Positions 24,901 to 36,400 are shown, numbered from the stretch's first letter. The stretch: 64,000 nt of DNA from Xylocopa sonorina (GCF_050948175.1 NC_135194.1:4580033-4644032), one strand, 5' to 3'. Translations and numbers: made by a program. The notes: generated by a model not told the origin, from the letters alone.

Positions 24901-26595
24901 TTTAGGAGCATCGGCGGGCTCCATTGGGATCTGGTGAAATCCGCTCGCGAGATCGAATGTACTAAAATACTTCGCACTCCCGAGCTGATCAAGTATCTCG
25001 GTAATGCAAGGGAGGGGATAGGCATCGGCGACAGATTTCTCATTGAGTGCGCGGTAGTCGATGACGACGCGCCATTGCTTGTTGCCCAAGGAGTCCGGTT
25101 TCTTTGGGACAACCCACAATGGCGAATTATATGGTGATTTTGACGGAGAGATGACACCATTTTGTAAAAATTTGTCGACTTGTCGTCGAATCTCCTCCTT
25201 ATGAGCTGGTGGGAAACGGTATTGTTTCACATTGACGGGGCGGTCGTCGACGGTTGGAATCTTGTGCGTGGTTGCTGACGTATGTCCTAATTTATCCCCC
25301 TCAATGTGAAAAAGCTCCTGCGTGCTTTGAACGAGACGGACGACGTGCTCTCTTTCCTCTGCGTTGAGGTGGTCGAGACGGAGGAGACTAAGAATTCGGT
25401 CTAGGCGAGATTTCGAAGGATTGGCGGATTTCGATGTTTGTTTTAACGGCGCCTGTTGTATATTATTTTTAACCGCCTGAGCATAAGAGATCTGTTGAAC
25501 ATTCGCGATTTTGCAACGCGAAGGAGGAGTTTCGATTGTCGAGTATGGTGTCTGACTCGAGAAAGAAATAGAAGTTTTCCCTTTTTGGGATGAGCCGATC
25601 GGTACGGCGGATACGTTAGATTTAGTAGATTTAGAAAAAACCGGATAGAGCGACGGACTATCCTCCTCGTGGAGGGGAGTCATGATTTGCGCGGGCTCGA
25701 GTATGATCTCTGGTAACGCGATTTCGACGGCGCGGTCGGATGAATTAATTATTCGAGTTACCGCTTTGCCCCGAATTACTCTGACGAGAGCGTTTCCGAA
25801 AAATATGCCCGGCGCAAGATCGATACGAGGAATTATACCTTCCGCGAGATTCGAATTAACTACGCGGACCTTGATACCGATATTTGATCTCGGCGGAATG
25901 GAGATACGGTCTCCTGACTTCGGAGAAGCTGCTTTGTCTTGCGTTCGAAGCTTCGATTTCGTTGTTGCATCGCGTTTCAGCGGAGGCGATGATTTACGCG
26001 GCGGGCGCGGCGGCGGAGGGGGAATAGATTCCGTGCGCGGCGCTTGTTTACGTTTCGGCGATAGGAGAGGCTTTATTTTCGAGTCCGGTGACGGTTCCTC
26101 GAGTGTTTCGGTATCGTCTTCGAAAGGAATTCTCTTACCATTCCATTTGATTATTTTATTTGGAAAAGAGATTTCTGCGTCCATACAGAACCCGGAGCCG
26201 AGGATCCCGCTTGGTTTAAGGGGAAAATCATCCTCGACCACATTAAAAGGGACGACGCGACCGAAAATGACAAGATTCACCGTCCCTAAGGTTGCGGTTT
26301 TGCCATCGGTTACCCCTGTTATTATTACGATCTCGGACTTATCGATTCGCGCGGATGCTTTTAGAGCCGAACGTTTTATAATATTTATTTCCGCCCCAGT
26401 GTCCACCATGAAGCGAGTTGGTGAAATTAGAAGATCGGATTTTAGAATTACGTTTGGCGTGCTAGTTTTTCCGGTTATGTTTATCGCGGCGTTTCGTCGA
26501 TTTCCGCGTTGGAGTTGTTCGCGGCGAGAGGACGGACTTGGTGCGCGGCCTCGCCACCTGTCTCGCGGCGGGTGCGGAGGCCATTGTCGTTTCCC
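21682..26595 (-). CDS. pol: Pol polyprotein (protease-RT-RNase H-integrase), copy 2
   Basis: It is expressed as Gag-Pol by -1 frameshifting at 26589-26595, so no ATG start is assigned. The frame is open to the TAG at 21682-21684. Domains in order: retropepsin with DTGA (Asp at 26401-26403) and an ILG motif; a Pro-rich linker; reverse transcriptase with YLDD at 24757-24768; RNase H with TDAS, KECLAI and TDHRPL catalytic blocks; a long connector; integrase with HHCC finger and DD35E (Asp 23071-23073, Asp 22891-22893, Glu 22783-22785); GPY/F; then an acidic/basic tail reaching 292 bp into the LTR. About 1,635 residues follow the slip. A pol-frame TAA at 26602-26604, just upstream of the slip site, rules out an uninterrupted longer pol frame here. 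It replicates and integrates the element. Confidence 0.96.
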   Translation of the reverse strand, partial: GKRQWPPHPPRDRWRGRAPSPSSRREQLQRGNRRNAAINITGKTSTPNVILKSDLLISPTRFMVDTGAEINIIKRSALKASARIDKSEIVIITGVTDGKTATLGTVNLVIFGRVVPFNVVEDDFPLKPSGILGSGFCMDAEISFPNKIIKWNGKRIPFEDDTETLEEPSPDSKIKPLLSPKRKQAPRTESIPPPPPRPPRKSSPPLKRDATTKSKLRTQDKAASPKSGDRISIPPRSNIGIKVRVVNSNLAEGIIPRIDLAPGIFFGNALVRVIRGKAVTRIINSSDRAVEIALPEIILEPAQIMTPLHEEDSPSLYPVFSKSTKSNVSAVPIGSSQKGKTSISFSSQTPYSTIETPPSRCKIANVQQISYAQAVKNNIQQAPLKQTSKSANPSKSRLDRILSLLRLDHLNAEEREHVVRLVQSTQELFHIEGDKLGHTSATTHKIPTVDDRPVNVKQYRFPPAHKEEIRRQVDKFLQNGVISPSKSPYNSPLWVVPKKPDSLGNKQWRVVIDYRALNEKSVADAYPLPCITEILDQLGSAKYFSTFDLASGFHQIPMEPADAPKTAFSTPHGHYEFKRMPFGLKNAPATFQRLMDNVLSGLQGNEIFVYLDDIVIYASSLQEHRLKFDKLTQRLKEANLVLQPDKCEFLRREVSYLGHIISEHGVKPDPAKISAVKNFPRPRNAKQIKQFLGLAGYYRRFIANFSNIAKPLTNLLKKDAPFVWRNEHENSFVKLRDCLCEAPILQYPNFKQPFVITTDASAEAIGAILSQGPIGRDLPIAYTSRLLNAAEKNYSTIEKECLAIVYAVHYFRPYIYGNQFKLVTDHRPLVWMNSVKDPSSRLVRWRLKLAEFDYEMVYKSGKTNLNADALSRNPAQIFPLSYSENSEDDIFDVPPETRKKYTTLAPPPTPVTSEPELPTPGTSFRTNTAPPPQVASDSTDFYTPAPNEFFRREPLFNFSRDALSTRRDNVVVFVTQSGHPYDTGAKDLANAEKFLLNKNHVLTKAKVIQIGNEFQIQLPIIEHSTRSINFQTVIETFRSLCDVVNELQLQTFSIAQTYLDSVSWSRIQKILQDLFYETTVQITVCQGLIKTPSVEERLKIIRENHDSPVGGHKGVNKTYSRIRQQYFWPNMKTQIQEYIGKCKSCQTEKLVRVKTRQPLTLTDTPGRAFDKISMDVMGPLPETSDGYTSILTIQDLLTKYSVAVPLKTTTAVDIAEALIKEFICKFGCPKGILTDQGSNFINSLIKAIAIKFRIKQYKSTAFHPQTNGSVERSHHVLAEYLKHYIESSNDWVNWLPYAMFSYNTSVHEGTLYTPHELVFGRIARTPSATPFQDSSDNETYSDYLIQLQEKISKSQDLAKANLDNAKRRSKYYYDRNLNVQNFEVGQWVYLLKEPNKHKFQAQYSGPYRILEILGNCNVKLNVKGRHKIVHTNKIKICKRMHSMQSVDASERKVRKTENEVSESSDIQTNAESESDESACNPKEARSHGPNSKRYRQDQPGEKPQIPQHPADRTKRRIQHPEIYPTDKRSRHGRDSFSKGGGVTSGVPPATLRRPPHHPQHPYPEPLHTGHPPTRRPYRRRQRYEREEGCSMPRPRAISTHEGEDFTPYYEGEELSDTYWVESPAITKPYTYFSYMWD
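21974..21984 (-). other. Polypurine tract, copy 2
   Basis: On the minus strand AAGGGGGGTGG abuts the 3' LTR start. It has the same sequence and position as in copies 1 and 3. Confidence 0.85.
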
Positions 26596-27800
26596 GAATT
26601 TTTATTTACCGCGTTGTTGTACTGCCTTTTTCGGCACTCGCCTATTTCGTGCCCCGGGGTCTTGCAATAGCGACAAAATTTGGGCGCGTCCCTGGCTACG
26701 ATTTGTCTCGGTTGTTCGTACGCGGGGCCTCGAGTAGGAGGCGGTACGTCCCTGGATCGCAAGTATTCCTGCGGTCGGTACGGCGATGGCGGTCTGAGCC
26801 GACACTCGGTCGCGTAATGTCCGATATTATTGCATTTTCGGCAAATAATTTCGGCTGGTTTTTCGCGCGATTCTGGTCGCGCGACACGCGATCTACCTAG
26901 CCGGTTGCAATCACGTTCGTGCATTTGATAGAGCTCCCGCGCTCGAGCGAACGTTTCTCGCAATGTACCGAATGAATTTACCGTCATTTGCATCCGAATT
27001 TCTGGAATGAGACCGTCTTTAAAACATTGTAATGTGAGCGCGTCTACGTCATCGAGCGATTCCGGTGTGTCTCGTCGAGCAAGCCTTTCGCAATCAATTA
27101 TAGCGGTTCTAAGATCTTTTACTCGACCGATGTAATCTAGAATGTGCTCGTTCGCGCGCATAAATATATTGGCAAGTTCACCCCGATAATGATGAGCTGA
27201 TTTTACGGAGCAAAATGTGCTGCGAAGAACGTCCGTTAATTCGAGTATTGTGTAACACGGCTCGTCTTCTAGCGCGGCGTAGGCACGACCCTTGAGTTTT
27301 CCCTTAAGCAGGCGTGTGAAGGTTCGCTCGCACCCATTAGGGATAAGCTCATAAGCGCGTTTACACGCTCGGGTAAACTGAAGAATGGGAATGTTCTGAC
27401 CGTCGAATGTCGGCACGGCTTCGAGGGCCTGCTTAAGCGATAGCTCGTCGTGTTGCGAACTATTTGTATTGAAATCAGAGCTCGAATTATGTGCGGAAAG
27501 CGGATTTCCCCGAGGAATATCCAGCGAAACGGTATCGTCGCGCGTTAAATCAGGCGTTCTGCGAATAGATTCTAATTCACGACGTAAAATTTCTATTTGC
27601 TGGAGCAACGCGGCATTACTCGGATCGGTCGCTTTCGTATTTTTCGCGGAAGTATTTGGTTGCGCGGTACTAGGAAGAGGCTCGGCGATAGCGTCTTGGA
27701 AATCAAGCGTTCTGCTAGTGCGTTTTTCGCGTTCGGAATCGGCCATCGCGGCGGCTCGCTGTGTCTGCTGGCGCGTTTTTGTCGGAGTCCGGGTTGCCAT
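26481..27800 (-). CDS. gag: Gag polyprotein, copy 2
   Basis: The 439-residue ORF starts at the first ATG after the primer-binding site (27798-27800) and ends shortly after the frameshift site. An N-terminal polar region and a short heptad-like helix (about residues 62-82) precede a capsid-like helical region (about 125-290). Two CCHC zinc knuckles of spacing C-X2-C-X4-H-X4-C follow (about 320-333 and 376-389), separated by a Pro/Arg-rich spacer. Gag should form the particle and package RNA through the knuckles. It differs from copy 3 by only a few residues. Two knuckles and no env separate it from the classic insect errantivirus plan. No lesion is seen. Confidence 0.95.
   Translation of the reverse strand: MATRTPTKTRQQTQRAAAMADSEREKRTSRTLDFQDAIAEPLPSTAQPNTSAKNTKATDPSNAALLQQIEILRRELESIRRTPDLTRDDTVSLDIPRGNPLSAHNSSSDFNTNSSQHDELSLKQALEAVPTFDGQNIPILQFTRACKRAYELIPNGCERTFTRLLKGKLKGRAYAALEDEPCYTILELTDVLRSTFCSVKSAHHYRGELANIFMRANEHILDYIGRVKDLRTAIIDCERLARRDTPESLDDVDALTLQCFKDGLIPEIRMQMTVNSFGTLRETFARARELYQMHERDCNRLGRSRVARPESREKPAEIICRKCNNIGHYATECRLRPPSPYRPQEYLRSRDVPPPTRGPAYEQPRQIVARDAPKFCRYCKTPGHEIGECRKRQYNNAVNKNSGNDNGLRTRRETGGEAAHQVRPLAANNSNAEIDETPR
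26547..26595 (-). promoter_or_regulatory. -1 ribosomal frameshift cassette, copy 2
   Basis: On the minus strand the heptamer GGGAAAC (26589-26595) lies in the gag frame as G GGA AAC, the X XXY YYZ form. A 6-nt spacer follows, then a stem GGCCTC/GAGGCC (26577-26582 with 26547-26552) with two further G-C pairs beyond a bulged C. Pol is in the -1 frame. The nearest upstream pol-frame stop is a TAA at 26602-26604, only a few bases before the heptamer, so slippage must occur at or very near it. Confidence 0.8.
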
Positions 27801-27851
27801 ATCTAGTTTCGCGGTTCCTTTCGGCGGAATTTCCGGAGGAAACGCGTGGCT

Positions 27852-27869
27852 ATCCCACCGCTGTCACCA
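27852..27869 (-). other. Primer-binding site (tRNA-Leu type), copy 2
   Basis: On the minus strand TGGTGACAGCGGTGGGAT lies 13 nt inside the 5' LTR. It would pair with a tRNA 3' end of ATCCCACCGCTGTCACCA. That resembles the acceptor end of leucine tRNAs of the AAG/UAG type with about one mismatch, from memory. The tRNA assignment is tentative; the position and the leading TGG are typical of a PBS. Confidence 0.7.
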
Positions 27870-27882
27870 AAAATAACTTTCG

Positions 27883-29411
27883 TGTCACGTCCCGAGGTGC
27901 GGTTGCGCTCGCAACGGTGGCACAAAGTCGTAACCGTTCCCGAAAATAACGCGAATTGCGTCCGGACCGGGTTCGTTGGCGTTTCGGACTCGATAAAACG
28001 GTAATTAACACGAAACTTACCTTGTGATGGCTTGATTCTACTGTCTGATTTCTCTTTCCAGGTACCTGGAGCGCCTTGAATCCGCAACCGGGATGGCGGC
28101 GGCGTACGGCTGGAACGGAGGTACGGGTCGTGCGGCGAAGGAAACCTCCTTCACAGGAACCAGGGCTCGAACGTAGGAAATTGAATATTCTGGTGCATCA
28201 CCCACGTATTCCCGAGCGAGACGACGAATAAACTCTCTCCTCCCCGCGCGTCGTGTACGCTTTGTCGGAGGTGCAAGGCTCGTCGAGAATACTTGAACTT
28301 CGGTCGAGTACGGCGCGGCTAAGCGTTGGTTCGCTCTAGCTTACCGGGATCAACCTGGGCGCAAGATATTCTGTATACGGTAGAAGTGAGGATGGAGCAA
28401 CTAAGCGCTGGTTCGCTCTAGTCGTCGAGCCTCAAGACTATCGCAGATGAGATATAGAAATAGAATAATCGCGAGCGTACCCGTGGAGTAGAATTAAGGA
28501 ATTGTATTTGGACTCGAATAAAGATACTTTGAATCTGGTAAAAATAAACTATATTCTATGATTTCACTATACTAAATACACTTGACTAAGTTCTAAGTTA
28601 CTGACTAGCGATTACAATGAGAATTAGAAATAGTATAAAGTATCGAATGGACTCCGCTATGGGAGTATGGATAGAGACGAATGCATTAGAGCTAATTGCT
28701 CGTTGCGAATGAGCCTATTGCTCGGAAGTGCATCGTTCGGATGCTGGATTAGAACTCCTCGGTTCGGAGATGAGATACGAACTCTCCAGTTCGGAGATGA
28801 GATGAGAACTCTCCCGTTCGGAGGTGAGATTGGAACTGACTCTCGGATCTCGCGTCCGCGACCTCCTCGGGTCGCGCGGCGCGCGAGTCGCTGGGCCCTC
28901 GCGGTGGGGCGGACGGTCGGAGTAGGGCGGCCGCTCGGCCCTCGTGGTGGGGCGGCCGTTCGGAGTGGGGCGCGGCCCGCGTTAAGCGTGAGCCGCGAGC
29001 GTCGAGTGTGCGCGCGAGTGCACGGAACATAACCGTGCATGAATAAAATATATACATATATTCACTTAAATCTAGGTGTGTGTTGGTGTGTATGTACATA
29101 GGTGAGTAGTGTGCTTATTCTAATCCCACATGTACGAGAAGTACGTATAGGGCTTCGTGATTGCTGGGGATTCGACCCAGTACGTGTCGGAGAGCTCCTC
29201 GCCCTCGTAATACGGGGTGAAGTCCTCCCCCTCGTGTGTGGAGATCGCGCGTGGGCGCGGCATGCTGCATCCCTCTTCCCTCTCGTACCTTTGTCTCCTT
29301 CTGTAGGGACGGCGAGTCGGCGGGTGGCCCGTGTGCAGGGGCTCCGGATACGGATGCTGGGGATGATGAGGTGGACGCCGGAGGGTGGCAGGCGGTACGC
29401 CTGACGTTACA
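27883..29411 (-). repeat. 5' LTR of copy 2 (1,529 bp)
   Basis: It runs on the minus strand from TGTAACG at 29411 to GACGTGACA at 27883. It carries the promoter elements for the element: TATA box (29044-29054), hairpin (29019-29039), three 27-bp repeats (28748-28828) and splice-donor-like GTAAGT (28015-28020). Everything compared with the 3' LTR, including all open frames within it, is the same, indicating little time since insertion. Confidence 0.96.
29044..29054 (-). promoter_or_regulatory. TATA box in 5' LTR, copy 2
   Basis: TATATATTTTA on the minus strand, 357 bp into the LTR, is in the position to drive genomic RNA of copy 2. The TGCACGG-N7-CCGTGCA hairpin follows at 29019-29039. The start site is inferred. 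Confidence 0.55.
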
Positions 29412-29415
29412 CAAT
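29412..29415. repeat. Right target-site duplication of copy 2 (CAAT)
   Basis: CAAT follows the LTR end (GTTACA on the plus strand) and continues into AGAGTTCTAATG of the interrupted monomer. It matches the left copy at 20441-20444. Confidence 0.9.
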
Positions 29416-30389
29416 AGAGTTCTAATGCTTCTTAAAACGCGATATCGCATCTCATTTCTATGTTTCATGGTAAGATATAATATGATTTTCGAAGTGTTAT
29501 GTATTCCTCGTCTACACTCCAAATGATTGTGAATGCGACACTTCCTCGCTAGGAAATAGCGTTTGCAGAAGTCTACATATCGTAGCAATAGAGTTCTTAT
29601 GATCCTTAAAACGCGATATCGCATCTCATTTCTATGGTTCATGGTATGATATAATATGATTTGCGAAGTGTTATGTGTTCCTCGTCTACACTTCAAATGA
29701 ATGTAAATGCGACACTTCCTTGCTAGGAAATAGCGTCTGCAGATGTCTAGGTATCATAGCGATAGAGTTCTAATGCTTCCTAAAACGCGATATCGCATCT
29801 CATTTCTATGTTTCATGGTAAGATATAATATGATTTGCGAATTGTTATGTATTCCTCGTCTACACTGCAAATGAATCTAATTGCGACACTTCCTTGCTAG
29901 GAAATAGCGTCTGCAGATGTCTAGGTATCGTAGCGATAGAGTTCTAATGCTTCTTAAAACGAGATATTGCATCTCATACCTATGTTTCATGGTAAGATAT
30001 AATATGATTTGCGAATTGTTATGTATTCCTCGTCTACACTTCAAATGAATCTAATTGCGACACTTCCTTGCTAGGAAATAGCGTCTGCAGATGTCTAGGT
30101 ATCGTAGCGATAGAGTTCTAATGCTTCTTAAAACGAGATATTGCATCTCATACCTATGTTTCATGATAAGATATAATATGATTTGCGAAGTGTTATGTAT
30201 TCCTCGTCTACACTTCATATGAATGTAAATGCGACACTTCCTTGCAAGGAAATAGCGTTTGCAGATGTCTACCTATCGTAGCAATAGAGTTCTAATGCTT
30301 CTTAAAACGCGATATCGCATCTCATTTCTATGTTTCATGGTAAGATATAATATGATTTGCGAAGTGTTATGTATTCCTCGTCTACACTT

Positions 30390-33300
30390 CATATGAATGT
30401 AAATGCGACACTTCCTTGCTAGGAAATAGCGTCTGCAGATGTCTAGGTATCATAGCGATAGAGTTCTAATGCTTCTTAAAACGCGTTATCGCATCTCATT
30501 TCTATGTTTCATGGTAAGATATAATATGATTTGCGAATTGTTATGTATTCCTCGTCTACACTTCAAATGAATCTAATTGCGACACTTCCTTGCTAGGAAA
30601 TAGCGTCTGCAGATGTCTAGGTATCGTAGCGATAGAGTTCTAATGCTTCTTAAAACGAGATATTGCATCTCATACCTATGTTTCATGGTAAGATATAATA
30701 TGATTTGCGAATTGTTATGTATTCCTCGTCTACACTTCGAATGAATCTAATTGCGACACTTCCTTGCTAGGAAATAGCGTCTGCAGATGTCTAGGTAGCG
30801 TAGCGATAGAGTTCTAATGCTTCTTAAAACGAGATATTGCATCTCATACCTATGTTTCATGATAAGATATAATATGATTTGCGAAGTGTTATGTATTCCT
30901 CATCTACACTTCATATGAATGTAAATGCGACACTTCCTTGCAAGGAAATAGCGTTTGCAGATGTCTACCTATCGTAGCAATAGAGTTCTAATGCTTCTTA
31001 AAACGCGATATCGCATCTCATTTCTATGTTTCATGGTAAGATATAATATGATTTGCGAAGTGTTATGTATTCCTCGTCTACACTCCAAATGATTGTGAAT
31101 GCGACACTTCCTCGCTAGGAAATAGCGTTTGCAGAAGTCTACGTATCGTAGCAATAGAGTTCTTATGATTCTTAAAACGCGATATCGCATCTCATTTCTA
31201 TGGTTCATGGTATGATATAATATGATTTGCGAAGTGTTATGTGTTCCTCGTCTACACTTCAAATGAATGTAAATGCGACACTTCCTTGCTAGGAAATAGC
31301 GTCTGCAGATGTCTAGGTATCATAGCGATAGAGTTCTAATGCTTCTTAAAACGCGATATCGCATCTCATATCTATGGTTCATGGTAAGATATAAAATGAT
31401 TTGCGAAGTGTTATGTATTCCTCGTCAACACTTCAAATGAATGTAAATGCGACACTTCCTTGCTAGGAAATAGCGTCTGCAGATGTCTAGGTATCGTAGC
31501 GATAGAGTTCTAATGCTTCTTAAAACGAGATATTGCATCTCATATCTATGTTTCATGATGAGATATAATATTCATTGCGAAGTGTTATGCATTCCTCGTC
31601 TACGATTCAAATGAATGTAAATGCGACACTTCCTTGCAAGGAAATAGCGTTTGCAGATGTCTAGGTATCGTAGCAATAGAGTTCTAATGCTTCTTAAAAC
31701 GCGATATCGCATCTCATTTCTATGTTTCATGGTAAGATATAATATGATTTGCGAAGTGTTATGTATTCCTCGTCTACACTTCAAATGAATGTGAATGCGA
31801 CACTTCCCCGCTAGGAAATAGCGTTTGCAGAAGTCTACGTACCGTAGCAATAGAGTTCTTATGATTCTTAAAACTCGATATCGCATCTCATTTCTATGGC
31901 TCATGGTAAGATATAATATGATTTGCGAAGTGTTATGTATTCCTCGTCTACACTTCATATGAATGTAAATGCGACACTTCCTTGCTAGGAAATAGCGTCT
32001 GCAGATGTCTAGGTATCATAGCGATAGAGTTCTAATGCTTCTTAAAACGCGATATCGCATCTCATTTCTATGTTTCATGGTAAGATATAATATGATTTGC
32101 GAATTGTTATGTATTCCTCGTCTACACTTCAAATGAATCTAATTGCGACACTTCCTTGCTAGGAAATAGCGTCTGCAGATGTCTAGGTATCGTAGCGATA
32201 GAGTTCTAATGCTTCTTAAAACGAGATATTGCATCTCATACCTATGTTTCATGGTAAGATATAATATGATTTGCGAATTGTTATGTATTCCTCGTCTACA
32301 CTTCGAATGAATCTAATTGCGACACTTCCTTGCTAGGAAATAGCGTCTGCAGATGTCTAGGTATCGTAGCGATAGAGTTCTAATGCTTCTTAAAACGAGA
32401 TATTGCATCTCATACCTATGTTTCATGATAAGATATAATATGATTTGCGAAGTGTTATGTATTCCTCATCTACACTTCATATGAATGTAAATGCGACACT
32501 TCCTTGCAAGGAAATAGCGTTTGCAGATGTCTACCTATCGTAGCAATAGAGTTCTAATGCTTCTTAAAACGCGATATCGCATCTCATTTCTATGTTTCAT
32601 GGTAAGATATAATATGATTTGCGAAGTGTTATGTATTCCTCGTCTACACTCCAAATGATTGTGAATGCGACACTTCCTCGCTAGGAAATAGCGTTTGCAG
32701 AAGTCTACGTATCGTAGCAATAGAGTTCTTATGATTCTTAAAACGCGATATCGCATCTCATTTCTATGGTTCATGGTATGATATAATATGATTTGCGAAG
32801 TGTTATGTGTTCCTCGTCTACACTTCAAATGAATGTAAATGCGACACTTCCTTGCTAGGAAATAGCGTCTGCAGATGTCTAGGTATCATAGCGATAGAGT
32901 TCTAATGCTTCTTAAAACGCGATATCGCATCTCATATCTATGGTTCATGGTAAGATATAAAATGATTTGCGAAGTGTTATGTATTCCTCGTCAACACTTC
33001 AAATGAATGTAAATGCGACACTTCCTTGCTAGGAAATAGCGTCTGCAGATGTCTAGGTATCGTAGCGATAGAGTTCTAATGCTTCTTAAAACGAGATATT
33101 GCATCTCATATCTATGTTTCATGATAAGATATAATATTCATTGCGAAGTGTTATGCATTCCTCGTCTACGATTCAAATGAATGTAAATGCGACACTTCCT
33201 TGCAAGGAAATAGCGTTTGCAGATGTCTAGGCATCGTAGCAATAGAGTTCTAATGCTTCTTAAAACGCGATATCGCATCTCATTTCTATGTTTCATGGTA

Positions 33301-33400
33301 AGATATAATATGATTTGCGAAGTGTTATGTATTCCTCGTCTACACTTCAAATGAATGTGAATGCGACACTTCCCCGCTAGGAAATAGCGTTTGCAGAAGT
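30390..33400. repeat. Higher-order repeat: two copies of a 9-monomer (1,566 bp) unit
   Basis: Rare variants such as CGTCAACACTTC (31425 and 32991) and ATTCCTCATC recur 1,566 bp apart. Isolated differences include GCGTTATCGC at about 30483 versus GCGATATCGC at about 32049, and TAGCG versus TATCG. Boundaries are approximate. Confidence 0.8.
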
Positions 33401-36400
33401 CTACGTACCGTAGCAATAGAGTTCTTATGATTCTTAAAACTCGATATCGCATCTCATTTCTATGGTTCATGGTAAGATATAATATGATTTGCGAAGTGTT
33501 ATGTATTCCTCGTCTACACTTCAAATGAATGTAAATGCGACACTTCCTTGCTAGGAAATAGCGTCTGCAGATGTCTAGGTATCGTAGCGATAGAGTTCTA
33601 ATGCTTCTTAAAACGAAATACTGCATCTCATATCTATGGTTCATGGTAAGATATAATATGATTTGCGAAGTGTTATGTATTCCTCGTCTACACTTCAAAT
33701 GAATGTAAATGCGACACTTCCTTGCTAGGAAATAGCGTCTGCAGATGTCTAGGTATCGTAGCAATAGAGTTCTTATGATTCTTAAAACGCGATATCGCAT
33801 CTCATTTCTATGTTTCATGGTAAGATATAATATGATTTGCGAAGTGTTATGTATTCCTCGTCTACACTTCAAATGAATGTGAATGCGACACTTCCCCGCT
33901 AGGAAATAGCGTTTGCAGAAGTCTACGTATCGTAGCAATAGAGTTCTTATGATTCTTAAAACGCGATACCGCATCTCATTTCTATGGTTCATGGTAAGAT
34001 ATAATATGATTTGCGAAGTGTTATGTATTCCTCGTCTACACTTCCTATGAATGTAAATGCGACACTTCCTTGCAAGGAAATAGGGTTTGCAGATGTCTAC
34101 CTATCGTAGCAATAGAGTTCTAATGCTTCCTAAAACGCGATATCGCATCTCATTTCTATGTTTCATGGTATGATATGATATGATTTGCGAAGTGTTATGT
34201 ATTCCTCGTCTACACTTCATGTGAATGTAAATGCGACCCTTCCTTGCTAGGAAATAGCGTCTGCAGATGTCTAGGTATCGTAGCGATAGAGTTCTAATGC
34301 TTCTTAAAACGAGATATTGCATCTCATATCTATGGTTCATGGTAAGATATAATATGATTTTCGAAGTGTTATGTATTCCTCGTCTACACTTCAAATGAAT
34401 GTAAATGCGACACTTCCTTGCTAGGAAATAGCGTCTGCAGATGTCTAGGTATCGTAGCAATAGAGTTCTTATGATTCTTAAAACGCGATATCGCATCTCC
34501 TTTCTATGTTTCATGGTAAGATATAATATGATTTGCGAATTGTTATGTATTCCTCGTCTACACTTCAAATGAATCTAATTGCGACACTTCCTTGCTAGGA
34601 AATAGCGTCTGCAGATGTCTAGGTATCGTAGCGATAGAGTTCTAATGCTTCTTAAAACGAGATATTGCATCTCATACCTATGTTTCATGATAAGATATAA
34701 TATGATTTGCGAAGTGTTATGTATTCCTCGTCTACACTTCATATGAATGTAAATGCGACACTTCCTTGCAAGGAAATAGCGTATGCAGATGTCTACGTAT
34801 CGTAGCGATAGAGTTCTAATGCTTCTTAAAACGAGATATTGCATCTCATATCTATGGTTCATGGTAAGATATAAAATGATTTGCGAAGTGTTATGTATTC
34901 CTCGTCTACACTTCAAATGAATGTAAATGCGACACTTCCTTGCTAGGAAATAGCGTCTGCAGATGTCTAGGTATCGTAGCGATAGAGTTCTAATGCTTCT
35001 TAAAACGAGATATTGCATCTCATATCTATGTTTCATGATAAGATATAATATTCATTGCGAAGTGTTATGTATTCCTCGTCTACACTTCATATGAATGTAA
35101 ATGCGACACTTCCTTGCAAGGAAATAGCGTATGCAGATGTCTACGTATCGTAGCGATAGAGTTCTAATGCTTCTTAAAACGAGATATTGCATCTCATATC
35201 TATGGTTCATGGTAAGATATAAAATGATTTGCGAAGTGTTATGCATTCCTCGTCTACGATTCAAATGAATGAAAATGCGACACTTCCTTGCTAGGAAATA
35301 GCGTCTGCAGATGTCTAGGTATCGTAGCGATAGAGTTCTAATGCTTCTTAAAACGAGATATTGCATCTCATATCTATGTTTCATGATAAGATATAATATT
35401 CATTGCGAAGTGTTATGCATTCCTCGTCTACGATTCAAATGAATGTAAATGCGACACTTCCTTGCAAGGAAATAGCGTTTGCAGATGTCTAGGCATCGTA
35501 GCAATAGAGTTCTAATGCTTCTTAAAACGCGATATCGCATCTCATTTCTATGTTTCATGGTAAGATATAATATGATTTGCGAAGTGTTATGTATTCCTCG
35601 TCTACACTTCAAATGAATGTGAATGCGACACTTCCCCGCTAGGAAATAGCGTTTGCAGAAGTCTACGTACCGTAGCAATAGAGTTCTTATGATTCTTAAA
35701 ACTCGATATCGCATCTCATTTCTATGGTTCATGGTAAGATATAATATGATTTGCGAAGTGTTATGTATTCCTCGTCTACACTTCAAATGAATGTAAATGC
35801 GACACTTCCTTGCTAGGAAATAGCGTCTGCAGATGTCTAGGTATCGTAGCGATAGAGTTCTAATGCTTCTTAAAACGAAATACTGCATCTCATATCTATG
35901 GTTCATGGTAAGATATAATATGATTTGCGAAGTGTTATGTATTCCTCGTCTACACTTCAAATGAATGTAAATGCGACACTTCCTTGCTAGGAAATAGCGT
36001 CTGCAGATGTCTAGGTATCGTAGCAATAGAGTTCTTATGATTCTTAAAACGCGATATCGCATCTCATTTCTATGTTTCATGGTAAGATATAATATGATTT
36101 GCGAAGTGTTATGTATTCCTCGTCTACACTTCAAATGAATGTGAATGCGACACTTCCCCGCTAGGAAATAGCGTTTGCAGAAGTCTACGTATCGTAGCAA
36201 TAGAGTTCTTATGATTCTTAAAACGCGATACCGCATCTCATTTCTATGGTTCATGGTAAGATATAATATGATTTGCGAAGTGTTATGTATTCCTCGTCTA
36301 CACTTCCTATGAATGTAAATGCGACACTTCCTTGCAAGGAAATAGGGTTTGCAGATGTCTACCTATCGTAGCAATAGAGTTCTAATGCTTCCTAAAACGC

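Larger units (their letters stand above)
20445..29411 (-). mobile_element. Ty3/Gypsy LTR retrotransposon, copy 2 (complete, 8,967 bp)
   Basis: This is a full-length element on the minus strand with two LTRs of exactly 1,529 bp and a 5,909-bp interior. From right to left it has 5' LTR, PBS, gag, -1 frameshift site, pol (protease, RT, RNase H, integrase), PPT and 3' LTR. The interior is the same length as in copy 3. The LTRs look identical by eye, so insertion was recent. It lies inside a single satellite monomer, flanked by CAAT on both sides. Both genes are open, so it may be competent. No env-like gene is present. Confidence 0.97.

Noticed and set aside
28040..28065. Pyrimidine tract plus CAG (TTCTCTTTCCAG) on the strand opposite to copy 2, like a splice acceptor
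   Set aside because: It is antisense to the element and no matching antisense transcript or donor is apparent. A short match like this is common by chance.
20445..29411. DNA transposon with inverted terminal repeats (TGTMACGTC at both ends)
   Set aside because: The short inverted repeats are the normal LTR ends. Long direct repeats, PBS, PPT and RT-integrase coding show an LTR retrotransposon.
29115..29696. Open frame crossing from the 5' LTR of copy 2 into satellite
   Set aside because: It is a chance fusion created by the insertion; half is LTR and half is satellite.
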